Assembly (NCBI GenBank): GCA_903813345.2
Contig: CAIIXF020000006.1
Coordinates: forward strand, 122,001-186,000
Reading direction: 5' to 3'
From: Owenia fusiformis
Taxonomy: Eukaryota; Annelida; Polychaeta; Sabellida; Oweniidae
Length of the DNA: 64,000 nucleotides
Below, in pieces: positions 45,431-57,567 of this stretch (positions within the stretch are counted from its first letter, which is position 1; every line of letters begins with the position of its first letter). The notes below the pieces were generated by a model that was given only the letters and a program-made list of their open reading frames with translations, was not told the origin of the DNA and did no database searches. Both the position numbers and the translations under genes were made by a program.

Positions 45431-46168
45431 AGATGAAATTACTTCTAGCCAAGAATTGGAAAGAGACTCCAGTAAGGCTTGACAGCTTAGTTACTTCATG
45501 GACGCTAGAGTAGATCGCGACAGCTATATATTACAGTTGCAGATTCTTATGAATGAGCAAAACTCAACTATCTGTACCTTTTTCACAAAGGGCAGTGAAC
45601 CTGATGAACAAAATACAGAAATATTTGCTGACATTCAGATTTTTTTTAAAAACTTTCATTTTCAAAAATATTTGCTGTCCCATTTAGTGTCATTCTGAGT
45701 AGAAATTGATTACAAAAGGCATTCAAAGTCCGTAGACTTTATACTGATATATCAAAGTATATTTCAGAAAAGTTAAATCGTCAAGTACTACACATAAATG
45801 CAATTAAACCTCATAAAACAAAGAGGTAATCTTACCGAATTTCAGATTTTAACTTTCATGCTTGACATGTTGTCGTAAATAAATCGCGGATGAATTTTTA
45901 TGTTTATCAATACGTATAAATAAATAGACATTCCTCATCAAATGAAAGTGATATAATATAGAACGAACTCAAAATTAGTATTTGATAAAATACTTATCAC
46001 ATTTAATACAGATATTTTCCAATAAATATGCACTTTATTCATTATCACCAAGCAGTCTTCTTCTGGCGGATGTGGAGAAAATTAGTGCTCTTCGGTCCAA
46101 ACATTTTCCACGTAAATTTTTAAAAGTTCATATTTCCTTGCTGTTGAGGTGCTTTGAAGTTTGAAGAG
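45431..46168 (+). promoter_or_regulatory. MAN1B1 upstream region
   Basis: Between the outer end of the palindromic transposon and the MAN1B1 ATG. The short ORFs at 45498 and 45982 are not conserved-looking. It should hold the MAN1B1 promoter and 5' UTR; no clear core element is visible. Confidence 0.45.
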
Positions 46169-49100
46169 ATGTATTCATCATCAAGTAGGCGCGAATACAG
46201 CGCAATATCACTTGGTGATGGCCAGGGACATTATGACAATGGTAAAGCAAGGCGACAATCCTGCTGGAGAGTAAGTTAGACTAGATTCCTTTTTTTCTTA
46301 TTTTGCACATCAGAATAATTGAGAATAATATCAGATATGTAGATCTCGGTTCTCACACATCTCAGACTCACTTAACCGTACTAGTACTTTAACATATTTC
46401 AAAGTCTGTCTGATCTGTATGAAACTGAAATACTGAATTGGTACTGCAAAAAACTATGTCAAAACCATCATTACGATTTCTCGCTAGAAAATGTCCCCTC
46501 AGAGATAACGACAAGTCTTGATCGGCACAGAAGCAGCTGATAACTTACAGACTCACAAACAGAGTATGGAGATGTAGGGAAGCGTAAGCTTCGTATTATC
46601 AAATGGTATGTAAGCTACACAGTTATATGTATATATTTTTCAGAGTTGGAAAAGACTTTCTAGTCTTCAAAGGAGCATCCTCTTAGTTGCCACATGCTTG
46701 GGTATTGTAGCTGTAGTCTATTTGGGACCTATCATATACCATGATATCATGGGCACAGAAATAGATAGAATGACTAGAAGGAAGATTGGTGATGGGACTG
46801 GAGGTACGGTGATTATTACATGCATAATTAGTATCGTGTCAAGCCCCATGTGTGGCCCATCCTCTTATTTTCAATTCTAACATATTCTAGGTTGGGGAAT
46901 AGATTGGGGGATTAGGTGGGGGCAAATATGTGATACAAGTTAAAATTCTGGTCAATCTTCTAATCATTTCAAGCTCCTGGCACACCATTCAAAATCGGTT
47001 AGCATCCTGCCAAAAATATGAATTATTGATATGTTTGATTACTTTTGACATCTCCCCTAATCTTGCATGACCTTGATGAAATGTAATTTTACCCTTTTGG
47101 TGATACCTTTTGGTTGATGATACATGAAAACACAGAATATAGAGCAAGACACATTTGTTTGATTTACACTAGCGCACTAAGACGTCTCAGCTACGCTAAA
47201 ACGGTTTTACAAATGTAATGTAAATCCAGATTTACTCCACAGCTCTCGGCTAAGAGCGCTTAGCTAAAACGTTTTAGGACCCTAGTCATAGCCAAGATGT
47301 CCTAGAGTTAAAACATTTTACGAGCGAGTGTAAATCCATCGGTTTTAGCTAAGCGTTCTTAGCCCGTTTTTTTGCATTGCACCAAACGAAACATTTGAAA
47401 CTTTCCATTTACATATGTCGCATGGTCCTTTATTTTGTCTTATCCCTTGTTCCCAATATCATCCCAAAATTATTGAGAAGAACTTATTTGCCTGGCGATT
47501 TATCATAATCCTAATTTATGCACAAAATCTTCATGCTCTCTTTCATGCTTTTAACAATGCTGTCTTTAGGACATATTTTTCTGAAACCAATGCATTCTTT
47601 AGTACAAAGTCGGGTACAAAGTATACAAGCAGGAAAGGAATAGCTATATTGACTGAACCGTCCTTCAACCAGTACTGAACTGTTTTTTTCATTTTACATG
47701 TATACCTACATACATGTATCTCTAAGACGTTTTAGGAAAATGGGTGTAAACTTGATCTTACTTCCTAAGACATCTTGAAAATGGTAATGTAAACTCAACT
47801 TAATTTTTTTAAAACGTTTTAGCCAAAACGTCTTGGAATGCTGCGTGTAGTGTGAATTGGGCTATTAATAGTTCTACACCCAATTATTTCATATTAGACA
47901 ATTACCTCATTTGGTGACCTTGTGACCATACATTTGTGCAGCCTCATTCTGTAATTCCGGTCTTTTTAAGATTCACAATTAAGGTGACATCAACTTCGTA
48001 TTTTCTAAATAAATAACTAAAAACAAAAGCATAAATATACACATAAAATCTATATAGTGTTCATTAAAAACTAGACATATTACCCAGACATCTCAAAATT
48101 CAGTTCAATAGACTTAGATCTGGCCTCTTGTTAAAATCACACCTCTATGCTCACAACTTCAAAGAATTAAACATCCTCTTTGTCATTGTGGTGTACCAAT
48201 GACAACCATGCATTTTCTTTTAAAGTGCCCACTTCTCCAAGATAAAAGAAACAACCTTATTGCAGGCCTCCATACTGACAATTTAAGCGACTTGTTTAAT
48301 AATTACAACTTGAATGATGAATTACAATTTTTACTTTTCGGAAACACTAACTTAGATGCTACAATGAATGAAGCTTTAATTCATATTGTTAGCTACTACA
48401 TTGTATATACATACAAGTCTTGATTTATTATCTATCTTGTAGTAATTAACGAGTTTTTTCTGAATTGACCAACATCTTCTTCAACTTTTGTTAACATCCC
48501 GGCCCATGGGATAAGCTTCAGGGATTTTGGAATATAAAAACCAAGTAACCTTTCTATTTTTATATCTAATATTTGCAAACATGTATATATATATATATTG
48601 AATTGCTGCTAATGTTGTAAAACCCTGGCAATAAGCTAATTATCCCATCGAACAAAGTTCAGAGGGATATAGGGAACGCCTCCGTCTGTCCGTCCGTCCG
48701 TCAGTCCGGGCAATAACTCAAATACCGTTTGCCCGATTTTGTTCATATTTTGTACACATATACCCTATGGGGGAAGAAGTTCTGCTCAAAAGCCGCTTGC
48801 AAAATGGCCGCTCATTTAAAAATGGCGGCCATTTTAGTGCCAATTTTACAGTAATTTAGGTGCAATATATTAAACTGTAATAGCTATATGTTTTAAATGT
48901 AAAAAATATATAGGACATTATAAAGCTAGAAATGTAGACATTAAAGAAGCACACGGCAGCCATCTTGAAAAATGGCGGCCTTTACTCGTTATTTTATGAT
49001 TTTTGCTGTAACTCGAAAAGTATTGGAGCTATTTTGTTCATATTTGGTATGTGAATACTATAAGCATGGCACACTGTCACTGTCTAATGACACTTTTGGT

Positions 49101-52100
49101 AGAAGGCGGCCATTTTGAAAAATGGCCACCATTTTTAAATTAACGTATTTTACTATAACTCGAAAAGTAGTGGAGCGATTTTGCTCATATTTGGTATGTG
49201 AATACTATAAGCATGGCACTCTGTCTAATGACACTTGTGGTAGAAGGTGGCCATTTTTCAAAATGGCTGCCAAATTTGCTATATACTTTGTTTGTAAAAA
49301 TGCCAGCCGTGGCTGTTCGATGGGATTTGCTATGCTTTGGCGTTGCTGTTGTCTAGTTGAAATCTATTGTAAGGAATAAATTGATAACATGAAAAAAAGT
49401 TTATTTTAAACTAGACTTGAAAATGTTCTTTGACATGGGTATAACAATTATATATGACTATGAAAAGATTTACCAGGGGTTTTTCTCTTTCTTTTGGCAT
49501 TCAAGGGCATAGCCAGCATACAAAGTTAGGTGAGGTAATGTTAACAAAGTGAGCCAAAACTGGAAGAAAAGCTAAAGACCATATTATGGCTCCATGCTGT
49601 TTACAGTTTACATATTTTTCTGTTATCTTTTTTTAATTTCTCCTTTTATGTCACCACCAGAAGTGTTGACATATTGTTAGAGTTTTCAACTTTTTTTGTC
49701 GATGGCCTCTGATGGTTGGTATTCAACATTTAGCATCTGTATCAAATGGCAGGTGGTGACTCTCAGAGGCACTAGGTGACATATTCATATCTACATTTAA
49801 CACATACATATATATCTGAGTCAACGGCTTATTATTCTTCAGAGGGTGACTCTGTTACAAGGAAGATTGTTGACTTTGAGGAAATTAGAAACAATGCGAA
49901 TAAGCCAATAGACCAAGTGGCAGTGGTATGTAGTAATATATTTACTTTGTTGTTTTATTTGTTGAAGGGTCGGAAGCCTCGTTTAAAATGTTATTTGGTT
50001 CAGATAATATGTGAATTTCTGTTATGCTTGTATAAGAGGGAGAGATTTAGTGTTTCAGAATTCACCTTGGCCCTGCAGAAACATTATGTTATTTGCATTA
50101 AATGAATTATGCAGATGTCATTGTTCATTTCAATTTTGCACATTTTTAGGATGATTGGAAAAAGCCTAAAAGAGGACCCCCTAAAAATGTCAGAAACAGA
50201 ACAAAGGTAAGTGAGTGATATTTTACTGATAATGATATACAATGTCACAGATAATGATATACAATGTCACAGATAATGATGTACAATGTCACAAATAATG
50301 ATATACAATGTCCCAGTTCATAAGGATATACAACGTCACAGATAATGATATACAACGTCACAGATAATGATATACAACATCACAGATAATGATATACAAC
50401 ATCATAGATAATAATAGATAATGATATATATCACAGATAATGATATACAACATACACTAATTAACACAAAGGTACTAAATATTATGATGTAAACACATAT
50501 TAAATTATGAGATATGTTTATTGCAAATTGTGTATTTTTAAAGATCCTAGTACATGTATAATTTACATGACATGAGTCAGAAAAATATTTATGTATACAA
50601 AGATGTAGGTATTTCCTGTATAAACAAAAGAAAAACTCATATAAATATGTAGTGCAATTCCTCTATAAGTAAATACTAAATCTAGATCTTGCTATCATAA
50701 ACATCTGGCATTTATCCATGTTTTACTCTGAGTTTCCCATGAGATAATTAGACAAGCTTTTATCCCAAACTAAAGGTCATTCTCTGTAATTAGACCTTTA
50801 GAAATGTTTTCTACAATAATCTCTTCTATGGTAATAATTCTTCATCTTATTGACTTCAACTTATTGATTATTTGCTTAATGTTATTTTTCAACTTATTTT
50901 GTTGATACACATGTAAATTCGTATTTTAGATATTATAAGAATATCAATGCACCACAACCCATGACATCGATGTAGTTAAATTAGTATCAGAAAACTTATG
51001 CTACCCTTCCCGGTTCCCACTCAGAAGAGCATTCTGACTGGATGTGATATGTTATTTTTGCAGGAACATGTTCAGCCTGACAAAATGATTATCACAGGGC
51101 CCCAGAATCCAAGACAAAGGGCAGTAGTTGAAGCATTCAAGCATTCTTGGAAGGGCTATAAGGAATATGCATGGGGGCGTGATGAACTTCAGCCAATCAG
51201 CAGAAGCTATAGCACATGGTTTGGTGTTGGTTTGACTTTAGTTGACTCACTAGACACAATGTACATCATGGGCTTAAAAGAAGGTAAAGTTTTGTTAATT
51301 GTCTCTTCATGTTTTATGGATTGAATTAATAAATCATAATTTCATTTAAAAATCATCACAAATTCAATTATTGGGCTCTTATTTAACTGTAAATCACATA
51401 TCAGCAGATTGACTCAGTAGATCCATATTATTTCTATCCTTTGGAAGAACTCCACCTCATTTCAGCTCTAGATTCAAGATGATTCTTTGATATTGCCTTT
51501 ATACAATCAAAACACATGAACTGTATTCAGAAAATCATGAAATTACAATTTTGCTTATAAGTAGCTAGCATTAAATTCATATTAAAAGATCTCATTAGCA
51601 AAATCATGTTTTAGTGAGAGGGTAGCCTAGCCAGCTGGTGTGGATTCAGGGTATTATATTATATCATTGTACTTTCAGAATTTGAAGAGGCCAGAGAATG
51701 GGTCGCTAACTCCCTAGATTTCAACATTAACAAAGATGTGAATCTGTTTGAGATAACAATTAGAATCCTGGGAGGCCTCCTCAGTGCATACCATCTGACC
51801 AAGGACACTGTATTCCTAAATAAAGCAGTAGGTTTGCTCTAAATGTCAATTTCTAATGTTGTTTCAAATGTCATCCTGGGACATCCTAACATAAAGTTCA
51901 GCAATTCAATCAACTGTATGGTTATTAATATATTTGGAATAAATGACATTGTGATTTATAAATACTAATTTTAACAAAGCAGGAAAACCTATATCTGTGT
52001 TTGTCTATCTGAATTTCATAATTTTCTTGTCAATGTACTGACTCTTATACTTCGATTCCCTCCAGGTTGGAGTGTCTTTTTCACATCAGCCCTTAGCATA

Positions 52101-54299
52101 GGATTTGATCCTATGTTTTCAGATTAACTAGCACCTGAATTCTGTAAAAATGTGAAAATCAGGATACACTCAGTAATTAATAAATCAACACATTTTTGTA
52201 GATTGACCTTGGGGACAGATTGCTGCCTTGTTTTGATAAGAGATCAGGGGTGCCTTTCTCTGATGTGAATCTAAAGTCTGGCTATGCACATGCTCCTAAG
52301 TGGGGACCAGACAGTAGTACATCAGAGGTGACCACCATACAGCTGGAGTTCAAAGATCTCAGCAGGATCACTGGGGATCATAAATATGAGGTAAGGACTT
52401 TATAATACAGGGTGACCCAAAAATGCAACTTATTTGTCACTAGAGCATACCTTGGTGTTAACTTGATTTCACTAAGTCTCAAATGCTCTGCAATATAAGT
52501 AGACCACTGTTTGGTGGTCCAATCTACTGCAGAAAATTCTACCATGATTAGGAAAGTTATACCAAAAATAGAGAGTTGAGTACTTTTGGTTGCCCTGTGT
52601 ATGATGTAAACCCATTAGATATCCTTTGTGTCGTATTTTCCATTTACTAAAATAAAATGTCAAGAATTTATTCCAGGAAGCCACTGACAGTGTTGCTCAG
52701 CATGTCCATGAATTACCAAAGAAGGATGGGCTGGTCCCATACTTCATCAATGCCAATACGGGCAGGTTCCGTCAAGGGGGTACACTTACATTTGGGGCTC
52801 GTGCTGACAGCTATTATGAGTATCTACTTAAACAGTGGCTGCAGACAGGCAAAACTAATGACATGTAAGTTTTATGAAACATATTTAGATAAGGTTATAT
52901 AATTTAACTTATTTGAATCCTCTGACCCGTGTCTTTCCTAGATTCCCCCATGAACATCATCACGATACCTACACCCCCTTTTTAAAGATCCCACCTAAAG
53001 CCTCAGTCATATTTTCTCTACGCCAGTCGTAGGTTCACAAAATCGATGTAGAAAATCTACATCGTAGGGCTTATCCCTATGTTTTATGCTGCATGATTCT
53101 CTTTATTTGGGAAACTACGACTGCCATACAGCTGCCGTTCATCAAATCTGACCGAGGCTTTAGGGGTAGATAAGGGTCTTATAAACCAAAATGTGTGAAC
53201 ATTATTTTCTAGTTGTATAATGTATAAAAACTTACACCTCAACTTGTGTCAACCATGAAAAGCATTTTGTGTTTGTATAAATCTTAAAAGACACACCTAA
53301 ATGTCATATCCTACACATTCTGACCTGTGTATATACATATTTATCCAATGGATACTAAATATATATGGGGATAACAACACAAGATAATTTTGGTATGTGC
53401 CACTAAAATCGTATCCGAACCATATGACGTGATATCCAATCCTATCCAACGGATACTATTAAAAAATATTTTGAAAAAAAAATTGTGAAAAAATGTTTGA
53501 AAAAAATATTTCAAAAATTAATTCGGAAAAAAATTTGAAAAAAAATTCAAATGCAAGTAAAAAGGTTATGTGCTCAGTAAGAATGAGTTATATTTTTTCA
53601 TGCATTCATTTTGTAAAAATAAGTTCATAGAAAATGAAATGAAAAAATTAGAAAAGAATTAGAAAACGACAACTTTTAGGTCTAATTATTTTAAGTCCAT
53701 ACAAAAATAGCAACCATAGGATAATAAATATGATATCCTATGATTTTCTCAGCTATCATTTTTATCAACTCTTGGATATCGCCAATCTCCACTCATTTGC
53801 TGAGCTCACTCATGGAGATAGGCGATATCTACTCATGGATAAAAATGGTATCCCTCCGAAATCATAGGATATCCTCTTTTTATCCTAATGTGGAAATGAA
53901 ATGAATGTGAAAAAAATGTGAAATTTTTTTTTAGAAAAATGTGAAAAAAATTTGACAAAAATAAAATATGAAAATTGAAAAAATAGAAAACTCTACTGGG
54001 TATAGGATTAAGCAGTTAAATATGGTCGTTTGGATATGCGGTTTATCCCTCTTGAGATGTGCACATCTACCTTTGGTTCCTACCATATCCAAAACCTTCC
54101 AGTACATAACCCTATACACATTAATATATATAGCCATCCCTAAATTAACTTGGTTTATTTTATTTCTCTCAATAGCTTAAAGAGTGACTACTTAGAGGCA
54201 GTGGTAGGAATGGAAAAGCATCTCCTGAGAGAGTCAGAGCCAAATAAACTTACCTTTATAGGAGAACTCATTGGAGGCCATTCATTCAGTCCAAAAATG
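46169..54299 (+). CDS. MAN1B1: MAN1B1 homologue, ER mannosyl-oligosaccharide 1,2-alpha-mannosidase (5' nine exons)
   Basis: Coding exons: 46169-46270, 46644-46803, 49843-49925, 50150-50206, 51064-51283, 51679-51827, 52202-52390, 52677-52864, 54176-54299. All junctions are GT-AG; the 1272 nt are in frame (424 aa). The cytosolic tail ends in [14 protein letters not shown], closely matching vertebrate MAN1B1. A single membrane anchor at about 46-66 makes it type II. A basic stem follows, then the GH47 domain from about 150 ([57 protein letters not shown]). The enzyme trims Man9GlcNAc2 in the ER/Golgi and marks misfolded glycoproteins for degradation. The reading frame is open at SFSPKM|gtaagt. 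The remaining roughly 240 residues, with further catalytic residues, are not found in the window, so the gene continues beyond 64000 or is truncated. Confidence 0.93.
47167..47852. mobile_element. 686-bp inverted-repeat element with repeated AAAACGTTTT palindromes
   Basis: CACTAGCGCA on the left and TGCGTGTAGTG on the right are inverse ends. Inside both ends occur many TAAAACGTTTTAG / AAGACGTCTTAG-like palindromes, each near 'GTAAATCCA' or 'TTTACA' blocks. In MAN1B1 intron 2. No target duplication is certain and there is no transposase. Confidence 0.55.
48060..48640 (+). pseudogene. 5'-truncated non-LTR retrotransposon 3' end
   Basis: The frame reading [20 protein letters not shown] (to 48423) matches the C-terminal Cys/His motif and tail of the full-length element's protein at 13333-17145 (CNCG...TMHLLLHCP). 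Upstream codons resemble [13 protein letters not shown] but need a frame change. About 100 C-terminal residues remain, followed by a 3' UTR. A related but different subfamily, in MAN1B1 intron 2. Confidence 0.8.
48640..49385 (+). repeat. 'AAATGGCGGCCATTT' dispersed repeat, plus orientation
   Basis: Starts ATTATCCCATCGAACAAAGT, has a CCGTCTGTCCGTCCGTCCGTC track, then three tandem units (about 48960, 49080, 49200) each with GGCGGCCATTTT-like and ATTTTGTTCATATTTGG-like blocks. Mirror copy at 19700-20500. The ORF 49122-49379 is repeat-derived. Confidence 0.8.
49656..49763. repeat. GTCACCACC inverted-repeat MITE copy
   Basis: Starts TATGTCACCACCAGAAGTG and ends GGCAGGTGGTGACTC, with TTGGTATTCAACATTTAGC inside. 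Just upstream of MAN1B1 exon 3. Confidence 0.65.
50216..50450. repeat. 22-bp tandem repeat in MAN1B1 intron 4
   Basis: About ten imperfect copies of ACAGATAATGATATACAATGTC, degrading towards the 3' side. Confidence 0.9.
52408..52597. mobile_element. 190-bp mariner-type MITE
   Basis: CAGGGTGACCCAAAAATGC and the inverse TTTTGGTTGCCCTG; TA precedes the left end, and the right-hand TA is altered. In MAN1B1 intron 7. Confidence 0.6.
53340..53885 (-). repeat. Dispersed ATCC/GGAT repeat, uninterrupted copy
   Basis: Inverted and collinear with 3424-3726, 6313-6500 and 7840-7950, and it lacks the insertions seen there, so it serves as the empty-site reference. In MAN1B1 intron 8. Confidence 0.75.
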
Positions 54300-54328
54300 G
54301 TAAGTCCTTTTAAATCTTTGCAGTTCGC

Positions 54329-55906
54329 TAGAGTAGGGTCGGTCACGGTTCGGTTCGGTACGATTCTCGGTTCTTGTCTCTCAGTTCGGTCGGTTCTTCA
54401 ATCATATACTTAATAAGGTGGGTGTCATAAATTGCAATTTATGCCACAAATATGGCAACATAAAAAGGTGTTTCACTTTTATTTTGTATTATTAGGGGAT
54501 ATCATTTTATTTTCAATCTTATAAATAGAGGATATCCTATGATTTATGAGTGATATGATTTTTATCTACGAATGGATATGATATCAATATCCATGAGTGG
54601 ATTAAAATCATATCATAAGTAAATCATAGGATGTTCTTTTTATTCCATAGTTAAAGTCATCATCAGAATCGTTTGGAAATTAAGTGATTTAATTCGAATT
54701 TTCCAAACGATCCGGCTATGTTGACACTTAGCCTCGTTTTGAGTCTGAAGTGGCAAAAATTCCCATTATTCATAGCATACGTCGCCGTATGTCATTGTTA
54801 AGTGAAAATTTGTCAAAAGTATATCATATTTTACCACTGATTACAAAAATACCGTTTTTATTTTCACGTGTTATCCTATGAATATCATGTTAACTATGGA
54901 ATAAAAAATGGTCAATATGGAATCGTGATAGCTGATAATCATTGAATATTTATGGAATTAAATAACTAGATTTTAACTATTTGTAGCTAGCTATCAAAGC
55001 CGCCTGCCCCGTATTAGATGGGAGGGATTCCTTTTTAAACTGGGTCTGGTTGGAAGACCTTTCAATATGTTTCTTCAAGGTAGATGTGTTTCCTGAAAAA
55101 TTGAATTTATATGGATGGTACAGAAATCGTTCAGTTGGGAATAACAGATAATAGTGCAGTGGGCTAGGTGGGGTAGGGGGGTGTTTACCCAAATTCTCAA
55201 CCTGACTTAGGACCTGGGGTAGGACACATGAAAAAGTGTATATATCAGTCATAAAAATGTTAATGAGTGGGTAATAGAAAGCAGTTACAAGATAGGGGAT
55301 GAATTGAAGTCTAGTAAAGATCGCAGTCTAATTTTTAAAATTTTTTAAAATTTTACAAAAAGTTTCAATCACAAAAATTGGAAACCTCCAGCGTATTTCA
55401 ATGTCGTGTTGCACAACCGACATAGGGTAGACGAATATGGAATTCTCTTCGGAGAAACCAAATACTTCCAAACATCCAACTTAGGCATCGTGGGAAAGTT
55501 TCTGTTATGGTTTTACTCTTTGCCTAAGACCTCGAAAACTGTCCGTCATTTTTAAAACACAAGTGTTTCCGCTTGAAATTAATTCACGCTCGCAAATAGA
55601 ATTGTGTTCCCCCGAGACGTGGAAGCGCAATGAAATATCCAAGGAGACGATTCTATTACTCTATTGATCGTTTAAAGTTGTTCAATTGTCGATTAAATGG
55701 TACTTTCATTTGCTATTTAGATGAAATAGAGCTGTAATCATTTGCGCAAAAAATTTGGATTCATGTTGCACTGCACGAAAATAAAGTATTTTCCCGGGAG
55801 TGATGGAACCGTTCTGGACTCGGTTCTTGGCGATCAGACGGTCCCAGTAGAACCGTGGGACAAAAACCGCGGTTAATCGAACTGAACCGTAAGTGACCCT
55901 TCTCTA
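54329..55906. mobile_element. hAT-like non-autonomous transposon, 1.58 kb
   Basis: TAGAGTAGGGTC and GACCCTTCTCTA ends with adjoining CGGTTCGGTTCG / CGAACTGAACCG blocks. The 8-bp target duplication CAGTTCGC / CAGTTCAC (54321-54328, 55907-55914) has one mismatch. It carries a nested inverted-repeat MITE (54641-54903). The ORF at 54977-55252 is not recognisable. It directly follows the last visible MAN1B1 exon. Confidence 0.75.
54641..54903. mobile_element. 263-bp MITE, TTATTCCATAGTTA ends
   Basis: Same ends and flanking-inner sequence as 6637-7840 but internally deleted. Nested in the hAT-like element. Confidence 0.65.
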
Positions 55907-55914
55907 CAGTTCAC

Positions 55915-56744
55915 CATGTATGGCATTATTAATAGAGTCAATCAGTCAAAAAATGGTAATAATTTAATTCTGTAGTTCACCATATATGGCGTTATCAATG
56001 ACAGTTGAGGGTATGAATGTCAAGCAAAATCAGCCTGATTTTCTCAAAAGTACCAGTTTGAAATTAGGACAAGGCATTTTTGCAGTACATAATTTTCAAC
56101 CCAAAAACAGATAATAGATGAGAATGATTTTATTAAGTTTTGGCTAATACCCAGACCCAGTACTGGTTAAAATGGTATCAAATTAATATTCTGTATTTTA
56201 ATTATTAACTTAGATAAAATTTGATCTAAGATTATACTTGAAAATGCACTTCATGTACATTTTTGTAGGAAGTTTAGTGGTAAAAACGAAACTGTTTAAG
56301 GTTATTGGGAATTCATACTTGCTTACAAAGAAAACTATTCATGCCTTGGAAATCCAAGATAAAGGGCTGGGCTTGATATAAGACTGTAACTGTAAGGAGA
56401 ACATAATTATTATATATATATTTTTATTGAGTTTTTAATATGGTATAACATGATTTATCATAATAAACTGATGACTCTTGATTATTACTTGACTAGCATC
56501 ATGTATTTACAATATTTACTCCAACGAAAAATATATACTGGAGTCAAGTAATAATTATTAAATTAATGTTATTAATGTTTGAAAGTAGTCAACCTTGATT
56601 TATATTTTGGCAAGATTTAAATGACTCCTTTGAATAAAAGGACAGTAAAGTTAATATTTTTCCTTGGGGTAATATTTACACTCTTTAATGCAATAATGGT
56701 CTAGTAGTAGTCTTTAGAAAAACAAAATGTAATATTATAATAAT
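55915..56744. other. Non-coding, MAN1B1 3' intron or intergenic
   Basis: AT-rich with no exon that continues MAN1B1. TTTATT at 56423-56428 (AATAAA on the minus strand) may serve the gene at 56745. A short direct duplication of GTTCACCATATATGGC occurs at 55910-56000. Confidence 0.5.
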
Positions 56745-57567
56745 TTAGGTACATGTTTTTGGTAAAAGGTGTCCAAAGTCAGTGCAGAAATCATCCAATG
56801 TCCCATTTGAAGTGTAGTTGCCTTTCTCACTTCTTGAAGTCCCACTTATCGTTGTTAAACAGTCAAAAATGTTTTCTGTTGTGTATGTGACCTCTTCCTC
56901 TTTACTATCAGTTTCTGTACTGTTTATTGTGTTCAGACAATCCTCTAAGGTCCCATTAGCCTCCTTGATTGTGGTTTGCGTAGTTTCATTATTTGCTCCT
57001 GGAGATGAAAGATGTTCTAATATATAGATATGCAAAATGTGCCCCAATGTAAGTTTGCATGATATTTTTCAACATGTATACCAAGTGTGCCTCATTGTCT
57101 CAGACCTCTGTAGATTTGACATAAAGGAATAGAGTTTTTTTATTTATTGGACACCCTATACATCCAGGTCATCGTTTGAGGAACCAAGAGATATCATAAT
57201 GCAATATTTTATTTCACTTACCTGTTTCAAGTGTCCGAAGCAACAGTACAAGTACAACTGCAGTTATTATGACAAGAATGCAGGTCACTGCAGCCATCTT
57301 GGATTTCCTTGTCAGAAATGAATTTTTGATTCCATTTGGAATTCTATTCTGCAAGCTTCCATTTCTGACATAAGAGTATGCATTGTTTTGATTGTTCAGA
57401 TTAACTGCTATGAGACCCTCTTCTGGTTGAGTTTCATCTATTGTCGCATAGTCATGTGGTGTTTCATATCCATCATTAGCATCATTTTCAGCTCTATTAT
57501 CATGGTTGTTCATGTAATCAAGTTCATTTGGATTGTTATTGTTGTCATCTACATTTCCATGTGGCAT
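56745..57567 (-). CDS. Unrecognised single-pass membrane protein, 2 exons, 199 aa
   Basis: Exons 57567-57222 and 56998-56745 (GT-AG, phase 1) give 199 aa. The start MPHGNVDD is the ATG that yields a hydrophilic N-terminus. Residues 1-93 are Asn/Asp-rich, with YETP and YATI tyrosine motifs. A membrane span lies at about 95-114 (AVTCILVIITAVVLVLLL), preceded by basic KSK, so the tail after it is probably outside (type II). The 80-residue outer part is Thr/Asn-rich with N-glycosylation sites and three related short segments: GTLEDCLNTINST, NIFDCLTTISGTS and GTLDDFCTDF. I do not recognise the family. A longer gene with further exons cannot be excluded. Confidence 0.65.

Noticed and set aside
48199-48423. 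74-codon ORF as a gene
   Set aside because: Matches the C-terminal end of non-LTR retrotransposon proteins; it is a 5'-truncated relic.
49776-50105. 109-codon ORF as a separate gene
   Set aside because: Its middle is MAN1B1 exon 3 read on into the intron.
54977-55252. 91-codon minus ORF as an hAT transposase fragment
   Set aside because: No hAT dimerisation or catalytic motif is visible.
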